Shown here: piece after piece, positions 28,635 through 37,505 of the stretch
Numbering within the stretch: the stretch's first letter is position 1
Layout of the letters: every line of letters starts with the position of its first letter
NCBI GenBank assembly: GCA_963762205.1
Contig: CAVXJZ010000003.1
Coordinates: forward strand, 310,001-374,000
Direction: 5' to 3'
DNA length: 64,000 bases
Source: VRUE01 sp963762205
Lineage (GTDB): Bacteria > Actinomycetota > Thermoleophilia > Solirubrobacterales > 70-9
Made by a program: the position numbers and the translations under genes
Notes under the pieces: model-generated
What the model was told of the DNA's origin: nothing
Seen by the model: the letters and a program-made list of their open reading frames with translations, nothing else
The model's database searches: none

Positions 28635-30617
28635 ATGGAAGGATTGGCACAGGCGGCCGCGGCGAGAGTGTCGGCGGCGCGCCTTCGGGCTCTCGCGGCG
28701 AGCGCGCTCGGCTGCCTGGCGCTGGGGCTGCTCGCGGCGGCGCCCGCCGCCGCGGCGCCGACCTGGCTCGCGCCGGTCGACCTCTCCGCGCCAGGCCAAA
28801 GTGCGTTGGGTCCCCAGGTGGCGGTCGACCCGCAGGGCAACGCGACGGCGGTCTGGTGGCGCTACGACGGTGCCGACTTCATCGTCCAGAGCGCGGAGCG
28901 CCCGGCGGGCGGGGCCTGGTCGGAACCGGTGGACCTCTCCGTGGCAGGCGAGGAAGCAACCGGCCCCGGGGTGGCGGTCGACCCGCAGGGCAACGCGACG
29001 GCGGTCTGGCAGCGCTCCGATGGCGCCAAGAAAAGAGTCCAGGCCTCGGAGCGTCCGCCGGGTGGCGCCTGGTCGGAACCGCTCGACCTCTCGGCGGCAG
29101 GCGAGGACGCCGAAGAACCGCAGCTGGCGGTCGACCCGCAGGGCAGGGCGATCGTGGTCTGGGGGCGTTTCGACGGCGCCAACCTGATCGTCCAGAGCTC
29201 CGAGCGCCCGCCGGGCGGCGCCTGGTCGGAACCGGTGGACCTCTCCGCGGCAGGCCAGAACGGGCTCGAGCCCGAGGTGGCGGTCGACCCGCAGGGCAAC
29301 GCGACAGCGGTCTGGTGGCGCTCCGACGGAAGCCACTCCAGAGTCCAGGCCGCGGAGCGCCCGGCGGGCGGCGCCTGGTCGGAACCGGTGGACCTCTCCG
29401 CGGCAGGCCAGGACGCCGAAATACCCCAGGTGGCGGTCGACCCGCAGGGCAAGGCGACGGCGGTCTGGCAGCGCACCGACGGCAGCAATCGCATCGCCCA
29501 GGCTGCGCAGCGGCTGGCGGGCGGCGCCTGGTCGGCGCCTGACGACCTCTCGGCGGAAGGCCAGAATGCGTTCAATCCGCAGGTGGCCGTCGACCCGCAG
29601 GGCAACGCGACGGCGGTCTGGGGACGCTCCAACGGCAGCCACTTCATCGCTCAGGCCGCGGAGCGCCCGCCGGGCGGCGCCTGGTCGGGGCCGGTGGACC
29701 TCTCCGCGCCGGGCCAGGACGCCGAAGAACCCCAGGTCGCGGTCGACCCGCTGGGCAACGCGATCGTGGTCTGGTGGCGCTCCGACGGAAGCCACTTCAG
29801 AGTCCAGGCCGCGGAGCGCCCGGCGGGCGGCGCCTGGGGGGCACCCGAGGACCTCTCCGCAGCAGGGCAGGACGCCGAAGTACCGCGGCTGGCGGTCGAC
29901 ACGCAGGGAAACGCCGTGGCGGCCTGGGAACGCTCCAACGGCGCCAACCCGATCCAGGCCGCCGGCTACGACGCCGCCGGGCCGCAGCTGCGCGACCTCT
30001 CGATCCCGCCGAGCGGCATCGCCCGGCAGCCGGTCCACTTCTCGGTCTCCCCGTTCGACGTCTGGTCGCCGCTCGCGGCGACCAGCTGGAGCTTCGGCGA
30101 CGGCGCCGCCGCGGTCGGCACCGCGGTCAGCCACCGCTACGCGAGGGCCGGCCGCTACCCGGTCGGCGTCACTGGCACCGACGCGGTCGGCAACGCGACG
30201 AGCGCCTCCGGCGCGATCGCGATCGCGCCCCGCAGCGTCGCCTTCGCCGCCCGCATCGCGCGGGTGAAGCGCGGCAGGGCGCTGCTGCGGTTGCGTTGCC
30301 GCGGCGGTGGGCGCTGCCGCGGCGTGGTCAGGCTGATCGCCCGGGGCGGGGTGAGGCGGGTCGTCGAGCGCAACGGCCGCAGGCGCGTGGTGAGGCGGAC
30401 GAAGCGCGTCCTGATCGGCTGGGCGCGGTTCGCCATCCCCGCCGGCAGGACCAAGGTGATCAGGGTCAGGCTGAACCGCAGGGGCAGGGCGCTGCTGCGC
30501 CGCGCCCGCCGCCACCGCCTCAAGGTGCGGCTGACCGGCCGCGACGTCAGGCACCGCACGGTGGTGCTGAAGGAAATGCGGCGCAAGCGGAGGCGAAGCC
30601 GGGGCGCTGCCCGTTAG
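28635..30617 (+). CDS. Secreted protein with eight 51-aa repeats, a PKD-like domain and a basic C-terminus
   Basis: 660 aa from ATG 28635. The signal peptide (ALGCLALGLLAAAPAAA) is followed by eight tandem units of exactly 51 residues (pattern WSEPVDLSAAGQDAEIPQVA, then VDPQGNATAVWxRSDGS). These are beta-propeller-like blades that would give an eight-bladed or open propeller. Next is a PKD-like Ig domain (TSWSFGDGAAAVGT, HRYARAGRYPVGVTGTDAVG), then a highly basic C-terminal third (RRVVERNGRRRVVRRTKRVL). The basic end resembles those of the type A proteins. It is probably a cell-surface or polymer-binding protein; no catalytic motif seen. Confidence 0.75.
   Translation: MEGLAQAAAARVSAARLRALAASALGCLALGLLAAAPAAAAPTWLAPVDLSAPGQSALGPQVAVDPQGNATAVWWRYDGADFIVQSAERPAGGAWSEPVDLSVAGEEATGPGVAVDPQGNATAVWQRSDGAKKRVQASERPPGGAWSEPLDLSAAGEDAEEPQLAVDPQGRAIVVWGRFDGANLIVQSSERPPGGAWSEPVDLSAAGQNGLEPEVAVDPQGNATAVWWRSDGSHSRVQAAERPAGGAWSEPVDLSAAGQDAEIPQVAVDPQGKATAVWQRTDGSNRIAQAAQRLAGGAWSAPDDLSAEGQNAFNPQVAVDPQGNATAVWGRSNGSHFIAQAAERPPGGAWSGPVDLSAPGQDAEEPQVAVDPLGNAIVVWWRSDGSHFRVQAAERPAGGAWGAPEDLSAAGQDAEVPRLAVDTQGNAVAAWERSNGANPIQAAGYDAAGPQLRDLSIPPSGIARQPVHFSVSPFDVWSPLAATSWSFGDGAAAVGTAVSHRYARAGRYPVGVTGTDAVGNATSASGAIAIAPRSVAFAARIARVKRGRALLRLRCRGGGRCRGVVRLIARGGVRRVVERNGRRRVVRRTKRVLIGWARFAIPAGRTKVIRVRLNRRGRALLRRARRHRLKVRLTGRDVRHRTVVLKEMRRKRRRSRGAAR
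28764..29987 (+). repeat. Eight tandem 153-bp units in coding sequence
   Basis: Each unit starts with a Trp codon of WSEPVDLS-type sequence. Unit 8 begins exactly 7 x 153 bases after unit 1 (28764 to 29835), so no unit has gained or lost a codon. DNA identity between units is high, suggesting recent amplification or gene conversion. Confidence 0.85.
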
Positions 30618-30637
30618 CTGATATGGAGCACCGCTTG

Positions 30638-30886
30638 TCAAGTCCCAGCCGGCTCGTCGATGTGCTCTTGCCACGATTCGATCATCTGGTGACTGTCAAC
30701 AATGCTCTGAAGTGACGTGCGCATGCGCTTGATCGGCGCGTCTAGCTCTCGGCTCATCTGTGCGCTGCCATCCATTGCTTGAATCATTTTGCGGAGGCTG
30801 TTTGCGGCTTCAGCGGAGCCAGCGACCATCGTTCGTATAGAGGCGGAGAATTCATTGACCTCATCGGGGCTGGAACGGTCTTTCAT
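30638..30886 (-). CDS. Small helical protein of unknown function
   Basis: 82 aa if started at ATG 30886 (MKDRSSPDEVNEFSASIRTM). The composition is that of a soluble alpha-helical protein with evenly spaced Met and charged residues (SREL, IKRMRTSLQSIVDSHQM). No homologue is recognised. It overlaps a competing plus-strand frame (30779-30976), and neither has a clear ribosome site. It lies close to the right repeat, where small accessory genes are common. Confidence 0.35.
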   Translation of the reverse strand: MKDRSSPDEVNEFSASIRTMVAGSAEAANSLRKMIQAMDGSAQMSRELDAPIKRMRTSLQSIVDSHQMIESWQEHIDEPAGT

Positions 30887-31010
30887 GGCCGTACGCTTGG
30901 AGAAGGAATGCGCGCTGCGATCTCCGAGGTCGAGCGCGGATACCGCGAGATGATCGAAGGATGGAAAAGGCAATGACCGCCGACAGCGATGCTCTCCTGC
31001 CGCCAAGGTG

Positions 31011-31199
31011 ATGGACGAAGCAATCGATCTCGCGATCGAGGGTCGCTCGCCCTATCCGGAGCGCGCTGCGTTCATCGACGCCGACACCCCCTCGGCTGGC
31101 CACGACATCGAGCGGGCCGCAGACGAAGGTCTGCCAGTCGTGCTCGTCTCAGCCGACGGCAGCACCAGGGTCCTTAGGCCCCAACTCGCAACCCACTGA
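31011..31199 (+). CDS. Small acidic protein of unknown function
   Basis: 62 aa from ATG 31011 with AAGGTG just upstream. MDEAIDLAIEGRSPYPERAA then DEGLPVVLVSADGSTRVLRP looks like a compact alpha/beta domain of the size of antitoxins, but no family is recognised. It is the last frame before repeat copy 3. Confidence 0.4.
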   Translation: MDEAIDLAIEGRSPYPERAAFIDADTPSAGHDIERAADEGLPVVLVSADGSTRVLRPQLATH

Positions 31200-31205
31200 T
31201 CGGGC

Positions 31206-31221
31206 ACCCGCATCTGCGGGT
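31206..31221 (+). terminator. Small hairpin after the 31011 gene
   Basis: ACCCGC-ATCT-GCGGGT, a 6-bp perfect stem seven bases past the stop codon. No T run follows. Confidence 0.4.
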
Positions 31222-31278
31222 CTCACCTCGGTCACATCGTCCCCGCAATCCCGCTCCCCATGCGGGCCACCCTCGTCT

Positions 31279-31320
31279 TTTCAAGCCGAAGGTCGCGAGT
31301 TCGATTCTCGTCGGGCGCAT
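31279..31320 (+). repeat. Direct repeat copy 3 of tRNA-Glu 3' end (putative att)
   Basis: 42 exact bases of the tRNA 3' part (anticodon loop to the base after the discriminator), again without the 5' half. Copies 2 and 3 share CGA after the repeat, copy 1 does not. It marks the right end of the second segment. The 237 bases from here to 31557 hold no gene that I can see. Confidence 0.82.
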
Positions 31321-31557
31321 CGAAGTTTCCGGGCAGATCCAGGGGTTCCGCGATCTTGCCTGATCTGAGACAGCCGCGCCATCCGTCAATCCATCCGTCA
31401 TTCCTGCTCTGCCTCCTGCCTTCCCGAGCAAACGACGGAACAGGGAGTCGGGAAGCAGTATGAGTCGCGAGCAGGGCATCGCCGCTCGCCATTTCTTCAC
31501 CACGACAAGACGGTGTACATCCGATCCGGCGACTGATCGCAGGAGCGAGATGGCTCG

Positions 31558-32242
31558 TCATTCCGGCTCGAGGATTCCCGCCAGTCGCTCCAGTGCCTGT
31601 CCGCGATGGGCATCGAGCTCGGCCACCAAGCGGTCGCCGTCGCGGTCGCGGATAGCGGCGATGATTCGCTCGTGGGCGCGGACGGACTCGTCCCGCGCAT
31701 GCGGCGAGTTGTAGTAGATGGCGCGGTAGGTTTCGGTCGAGTCCCAGAGCAGGCGGATCAGTCGCAGCGCGTGGACCTGGTCGGGCGAGCCCAGTACCGC
31801 GAAGTGGAAGCGCCGGTTGGCTTCGAGCTCGGCGGCAACGTCACCGGCGCTCGCCGCGTCGACGCAGTCCCGCGCCGCCAGCTCGATCCGCTCGAGCGCG
31901 TCGCGCGTCCAGCAACGGCAGACCTCGCCGCGCCGCGCGCGTCTCCAGCAGCTCGCGCAGTTCGTAGATCTCGCGCATGTCGTCGAAGTCGAGCTCGGTG
32001 ACGAAGTAGCCGCGGCGGGGCAGGTAGGTGACCTGTCCCTCTTGCTCGAGGACGGCCAGCGCTTCGCGGACCGGAGCGAGGCTGACCCCGAGGCGCTCGG
32101 TGATCTGCTCCTGGCGGACCCGGTCGCCGGGGCTGAGGTCGCCGGCGATGATCGCCCGGCGCAGCCCCTCGACCGCGTGCTGGGCGGTCGTGCCGGGCGC
32201 CGCGGTCTGGACCCGCTCCCTGGTCGCCTGCCGCTCACTCAT
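31558..32242 (-). CDS. GntR-family regulator (FCD domain), one frameshift
   Basis: About 227 aa. The N-terminal winged helix (GLRRAIIAGDLSPGDRVRQE, LGVSLAPVREALAVLEQEG) is joined to an FCD ligand domain (ELRELLETRAARR, then RFHFAVLGSPDQVHALRLIR). The two parts lie in different frames; one extra C near 31905 in an alternating GC stretch accounts for the shift. The start ATG 32242 overlaps the stop of the hydroxyacyl-CoA dehydrogenase gene, so it is the last gene of the gcdH-hbd-gntR operon. It probably represses this operon in response to a carboxylic acid or acyl-CoA. Confidence 0.8.
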
Positions 32243-33101
32243 AGCTGTAGAGGCCGCGGCCGCTCTTGCGTCCGAGCAGATTCGCGGCTACGAGCCGCTG
32301 CAACAGCGGCGGCGGCGCGAAAAGCTGCTCGCGGTGCTCGCCGTAGAGGGTCTCGGCGACTCCCATAACGGTGTCGAGGCCGATCAGGTCTGCGAGCGCG
32401 AGCGGCCCCATCGGGTGCGCGCAGCCCTCGACCATCCCCTTGTCGATGTCCCCGGCGCTGGCCAGGCCCTGTTCGAACATCCGGATCGCCGCCAGCAGGT
32501 AGGGGATGAGCAGGGCGTTGACGGTGAAGCCGGCGCGGTCGGGGGCGACGATCGGGTCCTTCCCCAGCCGCTCGGCTGCGAAGGCCCGGGTCCGCTCGAC
32601 GACGTCCTCGGCAGTCAACAGGGAGGGGATGATCTCGACCAGGCTGAGGACCGGAACCGGGTTGAAGAAATGCAGCCCGAGCACGTGATCGGCGCGCGAC
32701 CCCGCCGCGGAGGCGAGCTCGACGATCGGGATCGAGGAGGTGTTGGAGGCGAGGATCGCGTTCTCGTCGGCGACCACCTCCGCCAACCGGGAGAAGACCG
32801 ACAGCTTCGCGTCGCGCGCCTCGACCACGGCCTCGACCACGACCGAGCGATCCTCGAGGGCGCCGATGTCGTCGGCGTAGCGCAGTCCCGCCAGCGCCGC
32901 GGTCGCGTCCTCCTCGGAGATCTTCGACCGCGAGACCCCGCGTCGCAGCGACTTCTCGACTTGCTCGCCGGCCGCCGCCGCCGCGTCCGCATTCACCTCG
33001 ACCAGGGTCACGGAGAGTCCCGCGCGGGCGCAGACCTCGGCGATCCCCGTGCCCATGATGCCGCCGCCGACGACCCCGACCTTCTCGATCGCGCCGCTCA
33101 T
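32235..33101 (-). CDS. 3-hydroxybutyryl-CoA dehydrogenase
   Basis: 288 aa. NAD-dependent oxidation of 3-hydroxyacyl-CoA. The Rossmann loop VGVVGGGIMGTGIAEVCARA, the SNTSS element (ILASNTSSIPI), the catalytic His in HFFNPVPVLSLVEI and the C-terminal helical domain (VAPDRAGFTVNALLIPYL, DKGMVEGCAHPMGPLALADL) are all intact. The ATG overlaps the upstream acyl-CoA dehydrogenase stop. With glutaryl-CoA dehydrogenase producing crotonyl-CoA, this enzyme would act after a hydratase encoded elsewhere. Confidence 0.9.
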   Translation of the reverse strand: MSGAIEKVGVVGGGIMGTGIAEVCARAGLSVTLVEVNADAAAAAGEQVEKSLRRGVSRSKISEEDATAALAGLRYADDIGALEDRSVVVEAVVEARDAKLSVFSRLAEVVADENAILASNTSSIPIVELASAAGSRADHVLGLHFFNPVPVLSLVEIIPSLLTAEDVVERTRAFAAERLGKDPIVAPDRAGFTVNALLIPYLLAAIRMFEQGLASAGDIDKGMVEGCAHPMGPLALADLIGLDTVMGVAETLYGEHREQLFAPPPLLQRLVAANLLGRKSGRGLYSYE

Positions 33102-34287
33102 CGGAAGGCCTGGATCCCGGTCACCGCGCCGCCGACGACGAGCGCGTGGACGTCGGCGGTGCCCTCGTAGGTGACCACCGACTCGAGGTTGTTCATGTGG
33201 CGGATGACCGGATACTCGAGCGTGACGCCGTTGGCGCCGAGCACCTGGCGGGCGTTGCGGGCGACGTCGAGGGCGGCGTTGACGTTGGCGAGCTTGCCCA
33301 TGCTGACGTGCTCGGAGCGCAGCGTGCCCTCGTCCTTCATCCGGCCCAGGTGGAGGGCCAGCAGGGTCGCCCGGTTGACCTCGAGGGCCATCATCGCCAG
33401 CTTCTGCTGCTGGATCTGGAAGGAGGCGATCGGCCGGTCGAACTGGATCCGCTCCTTGCTGTACTCGAGCGCCGCTTCGAAGCAGGCCCGGGCCGCCCCG
33501 GCAGCTCCCCAGACGATGCCGTAGCGGGCCTCGTTGAGGCAGGAGAGCGGGCCTTTGCAGCGAGGTCGACCTCCGGCAGCACGGCGTCGGCGGGGAGACG
33601 GACGTCGTCGAGCAGCAGCTCGGAGGTGATCGACGCCCGCAGCGACATCTTGTTGTGGATGTCCTGGGTGGTGAAGCCGGGCGTGCCGCGCGGGGACGAG
33701 GAAGCCGCGCACGCCTTCGTCGGTGTTGGCCCAGACGACAGCGACGTCGGCGACCGAGCCGTTGGTGATCCACATCTTCTGTCCGTGCAGGATCCAGTCC
33801 TCGCCGTCGCGCTTCGCCCGGGTCCGCATCGAGCCCGGGTCCGAGCCGGCGTCGGGCTCGGTGAGCCCGAAGCAGCCGATCGCCTCGCCGGCGGCCATCC
33901 GCGGCAGCCACTCCTGTTTCTGCTCCTCCGAGCCCCAGCGGTGGATCGCGAACATCGCCAGCGAGCCCTGGACCGAGACGAGGCTGCGGATGCCGCTGTC
34001 GCCGGCCTCGAGCTCCATGCAGGCCAGCCCGTAGGCGGTGGCGCTGGCTCCGGCGCAGCCGTAGCCCTCGAAGGTGCATCCCCAGGACGCCGAGCTCGCC
34101 GAGTTCGGTGGCGAGCTCGCGCGGGAACCGTCGCCTCCTCGAACCAGTCGCCCACGTTGGGGACGACCTTGTCGCGGACGAAGGCCCGGACGGTGTCGCG
34201 GATGTCGCGCTCCTCGTCGGAGAGCAGACGGTCGATAGCGAGGAAATCGTCTGGTCGGATCGCGGCGGGGGCGGTGGTCGAGGTCAT
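33098..34287 (-). CDS. gcdH: Glutaryl-CoA dehydrogenase-like acyl-CoA dehydrogenase, four frameshifts
   Basis: About 395 aa, rebuilt from three frames. Order: RLLSDEERDIRDTVRAFVRD; ELATELGELGVLG; GSLAMFAIHRWGSEEQKQEW; GCFGLTEPDAGSDPGSMRTR; GQKMWITNGSVADVAVVWAN; DIHNKMSLRASITSELLLDD; EYSKERIQFDRPIASFQ; and the catalytic-Glu end TYEGTADVHALVVGGAVTGI. The GSDPxSM, SLRAS and TYEGTxDxHAL motifs are those of glutaryl-CoA dehydrogenase rather than ordinary acyl-CoA dehydrogenases. Breaks near 34125, 34075, 33700 and 33560 compensate in pairs, as expected of sequence errors. It would make crotonyl-CoA from glutaryl-CoA, passing electrons to ETF. Confidence 0.82.
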
Positions 34288-34310
34288 GACGCTTCCCTAA
34301 ATGCTAGATT

Positions 34311-34328
34311 TTCGAGGATCGAAGATCC
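34311..34328. promoter_or_regulatory. Overlapping palindromes between gcdH and the CoA-transferase gene
   Basis: TTCGA-GGA-TCGAA (34311-34323) and GGATC-GAA-GATCC (34316-34328) interlock in the divergent intergenic region. This is a plausible operator for the GntR protein encoded at the end of the gcdH operon. If real, it argues against using the in-frame ATG at 34301 for the CoA-transferase. Confidence 0.35.
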
Positions 34329-34366
34329 ATCAGAATACAAGAGCATCGGCGCTGGGTCGACTGCGG

Positions 34367-35480
34367 GTGCTGGACTTCTCCCGTGTCCTCGCGGGCCCGT
34401 TCGCGACGATGATGCTCGCCGACCTCGGGGCCGAGGTGACCAAGGTCGAGCGACCTGGCAGTCGGTGACGAAACCCGCTCCTGGGGCCCGCCGTATGACG
34501 ACGAACGGCGAAGCGACCTACTTCCAGGCGGTCAACCGCAACAAGTCGAGCGTCGCGCTCGACCTCGGTGATCCGGAGGACCTGGAGCAGGTGCGGCGCC
34601 TGGCCGCGCGAGGCGGACGTCGTGGTCGAGAACTTCCGCCCCGGGTTGATGGCACGCTTCGGCCTCGACTACGAGACGCTCCGGCTTGGCAACCCGGGCC
34701 TCGTCTACTGCTCGATTACCGGGTTCGGGTCGGGCGAGCAGGGCGCGGTCCTGCCCGGCTACGACCTGCTGATCCAGGCGCTCGGTGGCCTGATGAGCAT
34801 CACCGGCCACCCCGATGGCGAGCCGACGAAGGTCGGCGTGGCGCTGGTCGACGTTCTTGCCGGGCTCTTCTCGACGGTCGGGATCTTCGCCGCGCTCGAG
34901 CACCGTCGCGCCAGCGGCGAGGGACAGCTGGTGGAGGTCGACCTGCTACTCCTCGCTGCTCGCCGCGCTGGTCAACCAGGGGTCGGCCTACACCGTCGCG
35001 GGAGCGGTGCCGACGCGAATGGGAAACCGCCACCCGAGCATCTCTCCCTACGAGCTGTTCGACACCGGCGACGGGGAGCTGGTGCTGGCGGTCGGCAACG
35101 ATCGCCAGTTCGAGATCCTCTGCGAGACGATCGGTGCCGCCGGACTCGCCACCGACGCACGCTTCGCGACCAATTCCGCCAGGGTCGAGAATCGCGATGC
35201 GCTCGCGGTGGAGCTCGAGCGCGGGTTGGCGGCACGCCCGGCGGCCGAGTGGGCGACGGAGCTGACCGAGCGGAGGGTCCCGGCCGGCGTCGTCAACGAC
35301 CTCGCCGCCGCCTTCAGCCTGGCGCGGGAGATCGGTCTCGAGCCGACCGTGGCGATCGAGCGCGGCGACGGCACCAGCGTTGAGCTGACCCGCAACCCAA
35401 TCCGCCTCTCCGTTACCCCCCCGACTTACCGGTCGGCACCACCCAAGCTGCCGCCATCGCCCCGCTCTCGACCAGGGTGA
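34367..35480 (+). CDS. CaiB/BaiF-family CoA-transferase, several frameshifts
   Basis: Formyl-CoA transferase (class III) family. The pieces are LDFSRVLAGPFATMMLADLG-AEVTKVE at the start, YFQAVNRNKSSVALDLGDPE, DVVVENFRPGLMARFGLDYE, GLVYCSITGFGSGEQGAVLP (with the catalytic-Asp region just after), GQLVEVDL and the C-terminal NPIRLSVTPPTYRSAPPKL. Breaks near 34460, 34500, 34610 and 34950 must be bridged. The start is uncertain: GTG 34367 or an upstream in-frame ATG 34301. Divergent placement beside a glutaryl-CoA dehydrogenase suggests succinyl-CoA:glutarate CoA-transferase, by analogy with known glutarate loci. The 250 bases after it (35481-35730) hold nothing recognisable. Confidence 0.75.
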
Positions 35481-35730
35481 TCGACACCAGGCCTCGATCT
35501 TGGCTCCCAGTTGGCCGCGTCCGTCTGGCGACGAATGGCATCCCCGCAGCGAGCATTCTTGCGGGCCGGCCTGTGCCGGCGTCCCCGAATGCGGGCCCGA
35601 CCTGGGAAACCGTGGTCCGCGGTCCCTTGCGAGAGCCCACTTTCGAGTAGTGAGGCCCGCAGGTTGGCGAACGAGAGCCGATCCGCACCAGAGCTTCGGC
35701 GGCTATCGGCGGGAGCTTCGAGGGTGGAGG

Positions 35731-37167
35731 TCAGCAGCTGAGGCCCAGTACGACGAGGCGCTCCTCGGTCATCTCTCGGACTGCGGCGTGCGGACCCTCC
35801 TTCGTGTTGCCGGACGCCTTCGTGCCTCCGTAGGGGATCTCGTCCGCGCGCCACTCGGTTGCCTCGTTGATCATCACGCCACCGAACTCGAGTCGCTGGG
35901 CGGCCATCATTGCCTTGTCGATCGAGCTCGTGAAGATCGCCGCCTGGAGGCCGAACTCGGTTGCGTTCGCGCTGGCAAATGCGTCCTCCAGATCGCCGAA
36001 GGTGCTGACCACGCAAACGGGCCCGAAGGCCTCGCAGCGGTTGAGCTGGACCTCCTCAGGAACCTCAGCCAGCACCGTCGGCCGTAGGCAGCCACCCTCC
36101 TCGTCGCCGCCGACGACGAGAGTCGCGCCGGCGTCGCGTGCCTCCGCGATCCATGCCGTCACACGCTCTTTGGCGCCGCTGTCGATGAGCGGGCCGACAT
36201 CGGTCCCCTCGTCGGCTGGGTCGCCGACCTCGAGTGCCTCTACGCGTGGCTTCAGCAGCTCCAGGAACGGCTCCAGGGCCGCCTCCTCGACGATCACTCG
36301 CTGGACCGAGACGCAGGTCTGGCCCGTGTAGCCGAAAGCGTGCATGGTCACTTTCTCCGCTGCTAGCTCGAGGTTCGCGTCGGCGGCAACGATCAGCGGC
36401 GAGATGTTGCCCAGCTCGAGCACGACCTTCTTCCTCGGTGCTCGTTCCCGCAGCGCCCAGCCGACGCGATCGGAGCCGGTGAAGCTGATCATCCGCACCC
36501 GGTCGTCATCGGCGAAGACTTCGCCGATCGCGGGCGCGTCGCCGGAGATGACGTTGAGCCAGCCCGCGGGGACGCCGGCGCTCTCGTAGACCTCGGCCAG
36601 CAGCAGCGCGGTCAGCGGCGTCTTCTCCGCCGGCTTGTGGACCACGGCGCAGCCTGCGGCGAGGGCGGGGCCGAGCTTGTGCGCGGAGAGGTTGAGGGGA
36701 AAGTTGAAGGGCGTGATCGCAGCGACCACGCCGACCGGCACGCGCATCGTCCAGGCTACGTGGCCCTCGCTTCTCGGCGTCGCCGAGGTCGGGACGACGT
36801 CGCCGGCGAGGGTCCTCGCCTCGGCGGCGGCGAGGCGGAAGACGCCGGCTCCGCGATCGGCCTCCATTCGGGCGAGCTTGATCGGCTTGCCGGCCTCCTC
36901 GCAGATCAAGCGGGCGAACGAGGCCGATCGCCCGTCCAGCTCGTTGGCGATCGCGTCGAGGAGCTCGGCTCGGCGCCAGGCCGGGAGGGGTTCGGCCATC
37001 GCCGCCCCCGCCGCGTCGATACAGCGACGCGCCTCGTCGGCGCCGGCGAGGCCGACGGTCGCAAGCAGCTGGCCGCTGAAGGGTGAGCGTACCTCGAAGC
37101 TCTTGTCTAACGAGGTCCACTCCCCGCCGATCAATGCCTGCTGTGGGTCCTTCATCGATACGGCCAT
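35731..37167 (-). CDS. NAD(P)-dependent aldehyde dehydrogenase
   Basis: 478 aa from ATG 37167, preceded by GGAGG. The ALDH fold is complete: VAAITPFNFPLNLSAHKLGP (Asn in the FNFPLN motif), FTGSDRVGWALRE (cofactor loop), VVLELGNISPLIV (general-base Glu), GYTGQTCVSVQRVIVEE (nucleophile Cys) and EAFGPVCVVSTF. The pattern is closest to the lactaldehyde/phosphonoacetaldehyde/succinate-semialdehyde group. Next to glutarate-type genes it could oxidise glutarate or succinate semialdehyde, but the substrate is inferred only from context. A palindrome at 37278, upstream of the gene, matches operators at the next operon. Confidence 0.85.
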   Translation of the reverse strand: MAVSMKDPQQALIGGEWTSLDKSFEVRSPFSGQLLATVGLAGADEARRCIDAAGAAMAEPLPAWRRAELLDAIANELDGRSASFARLICEEAGKPIKLARMEADRGAGVFRLAAAEARTLAGDVVPTSATPRSEGHVAWTMRVPVGVVAAITPFNFPLNLSAHKLGPALAAGCAVVHKPAEKTPLTALLLAEVYESAGVPAGWLNVISGDAPAIGEVFADDDRVRMISFTGSDRVGWALRERAPRKKVVLELGNISPLIVAADANLELAAEKVTMHAFGYTGQTCVSVQRVIVEEAALEPFLELLKPRVEALEVGDPADEGTDVGPLIDSGAKERVTAWIAEARDAGATLVVGGDEEGGCLRPTVLAEVPEEVQLNRCEAFGPVCVVSTFGDLEDAFASANATEFGLQAAIFTSSIDKAMMAAQRLEFGGVMINEATEWRADEIPYGGTKASGNTKEGPHAAVREMTEERLVVLGLSC

Positions 37168-37277
37168 TTCGACCTCCGCGTTGGTCTGCATTGCCCGCGG
37201 GAAATGGCGCGGACCGATGGTTGTGGCCCGGTGCCCGCCTTGGAGCACGGGCGAGAGCAGCGGGGCCTGCGATTATT

Positions 37278-37290
37278 ACATGCAGCATGT
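37278..37290. promoter_or_regulatory. Palindromic operator ACATGC-A-GCATGT
   Basis: Perfect 6+1+6 palindrome, 111 bases upstream of the aldehyde dehydrogenase start. The same core occurs at 38541 and 38592, on the other side of the gntR gene at 37749. Confidence 0.6.
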
Positions 37291-37505
37291 TGCGTCAGTA
37301 GAGGTAGCATGTCGCGTCCCCTGACTCGCTTCCCAGGCGCTCGTCCGTGGCAGCGTCCTGCCCAACTCTGGCAGGCCGATCCGACCAATCCCAGTGAGCT
37401 CTCGATCGCAAAGCTTCCGGCCGCATCGTTCCCTGCAACTCGCAGGTGTTCGGCGTCGGATGCAGGGGACGTGGCGGCGCGGAGCCTGAGGAGGACCGGT
37501 CAGAA

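Noticed and set aside
28764..29987. CRISPR array
   Set aside because: The repeats are 153 bp, contiguous and in frame within a secreted protein; there are no spacers or cas genes.
30779..30976. A 65-aa plus-strand ORF opposite the small helical gene
   Set aside because: Overlaps a more protein-like minus-strand frame and lacks a ribosome site; evidence for either is weak.
12178..31278. Prophage or conjugative element
   Set aside because: No integrase, portal, terminase, capsid, relaxase or type IV secretion gene is visible in either segment.
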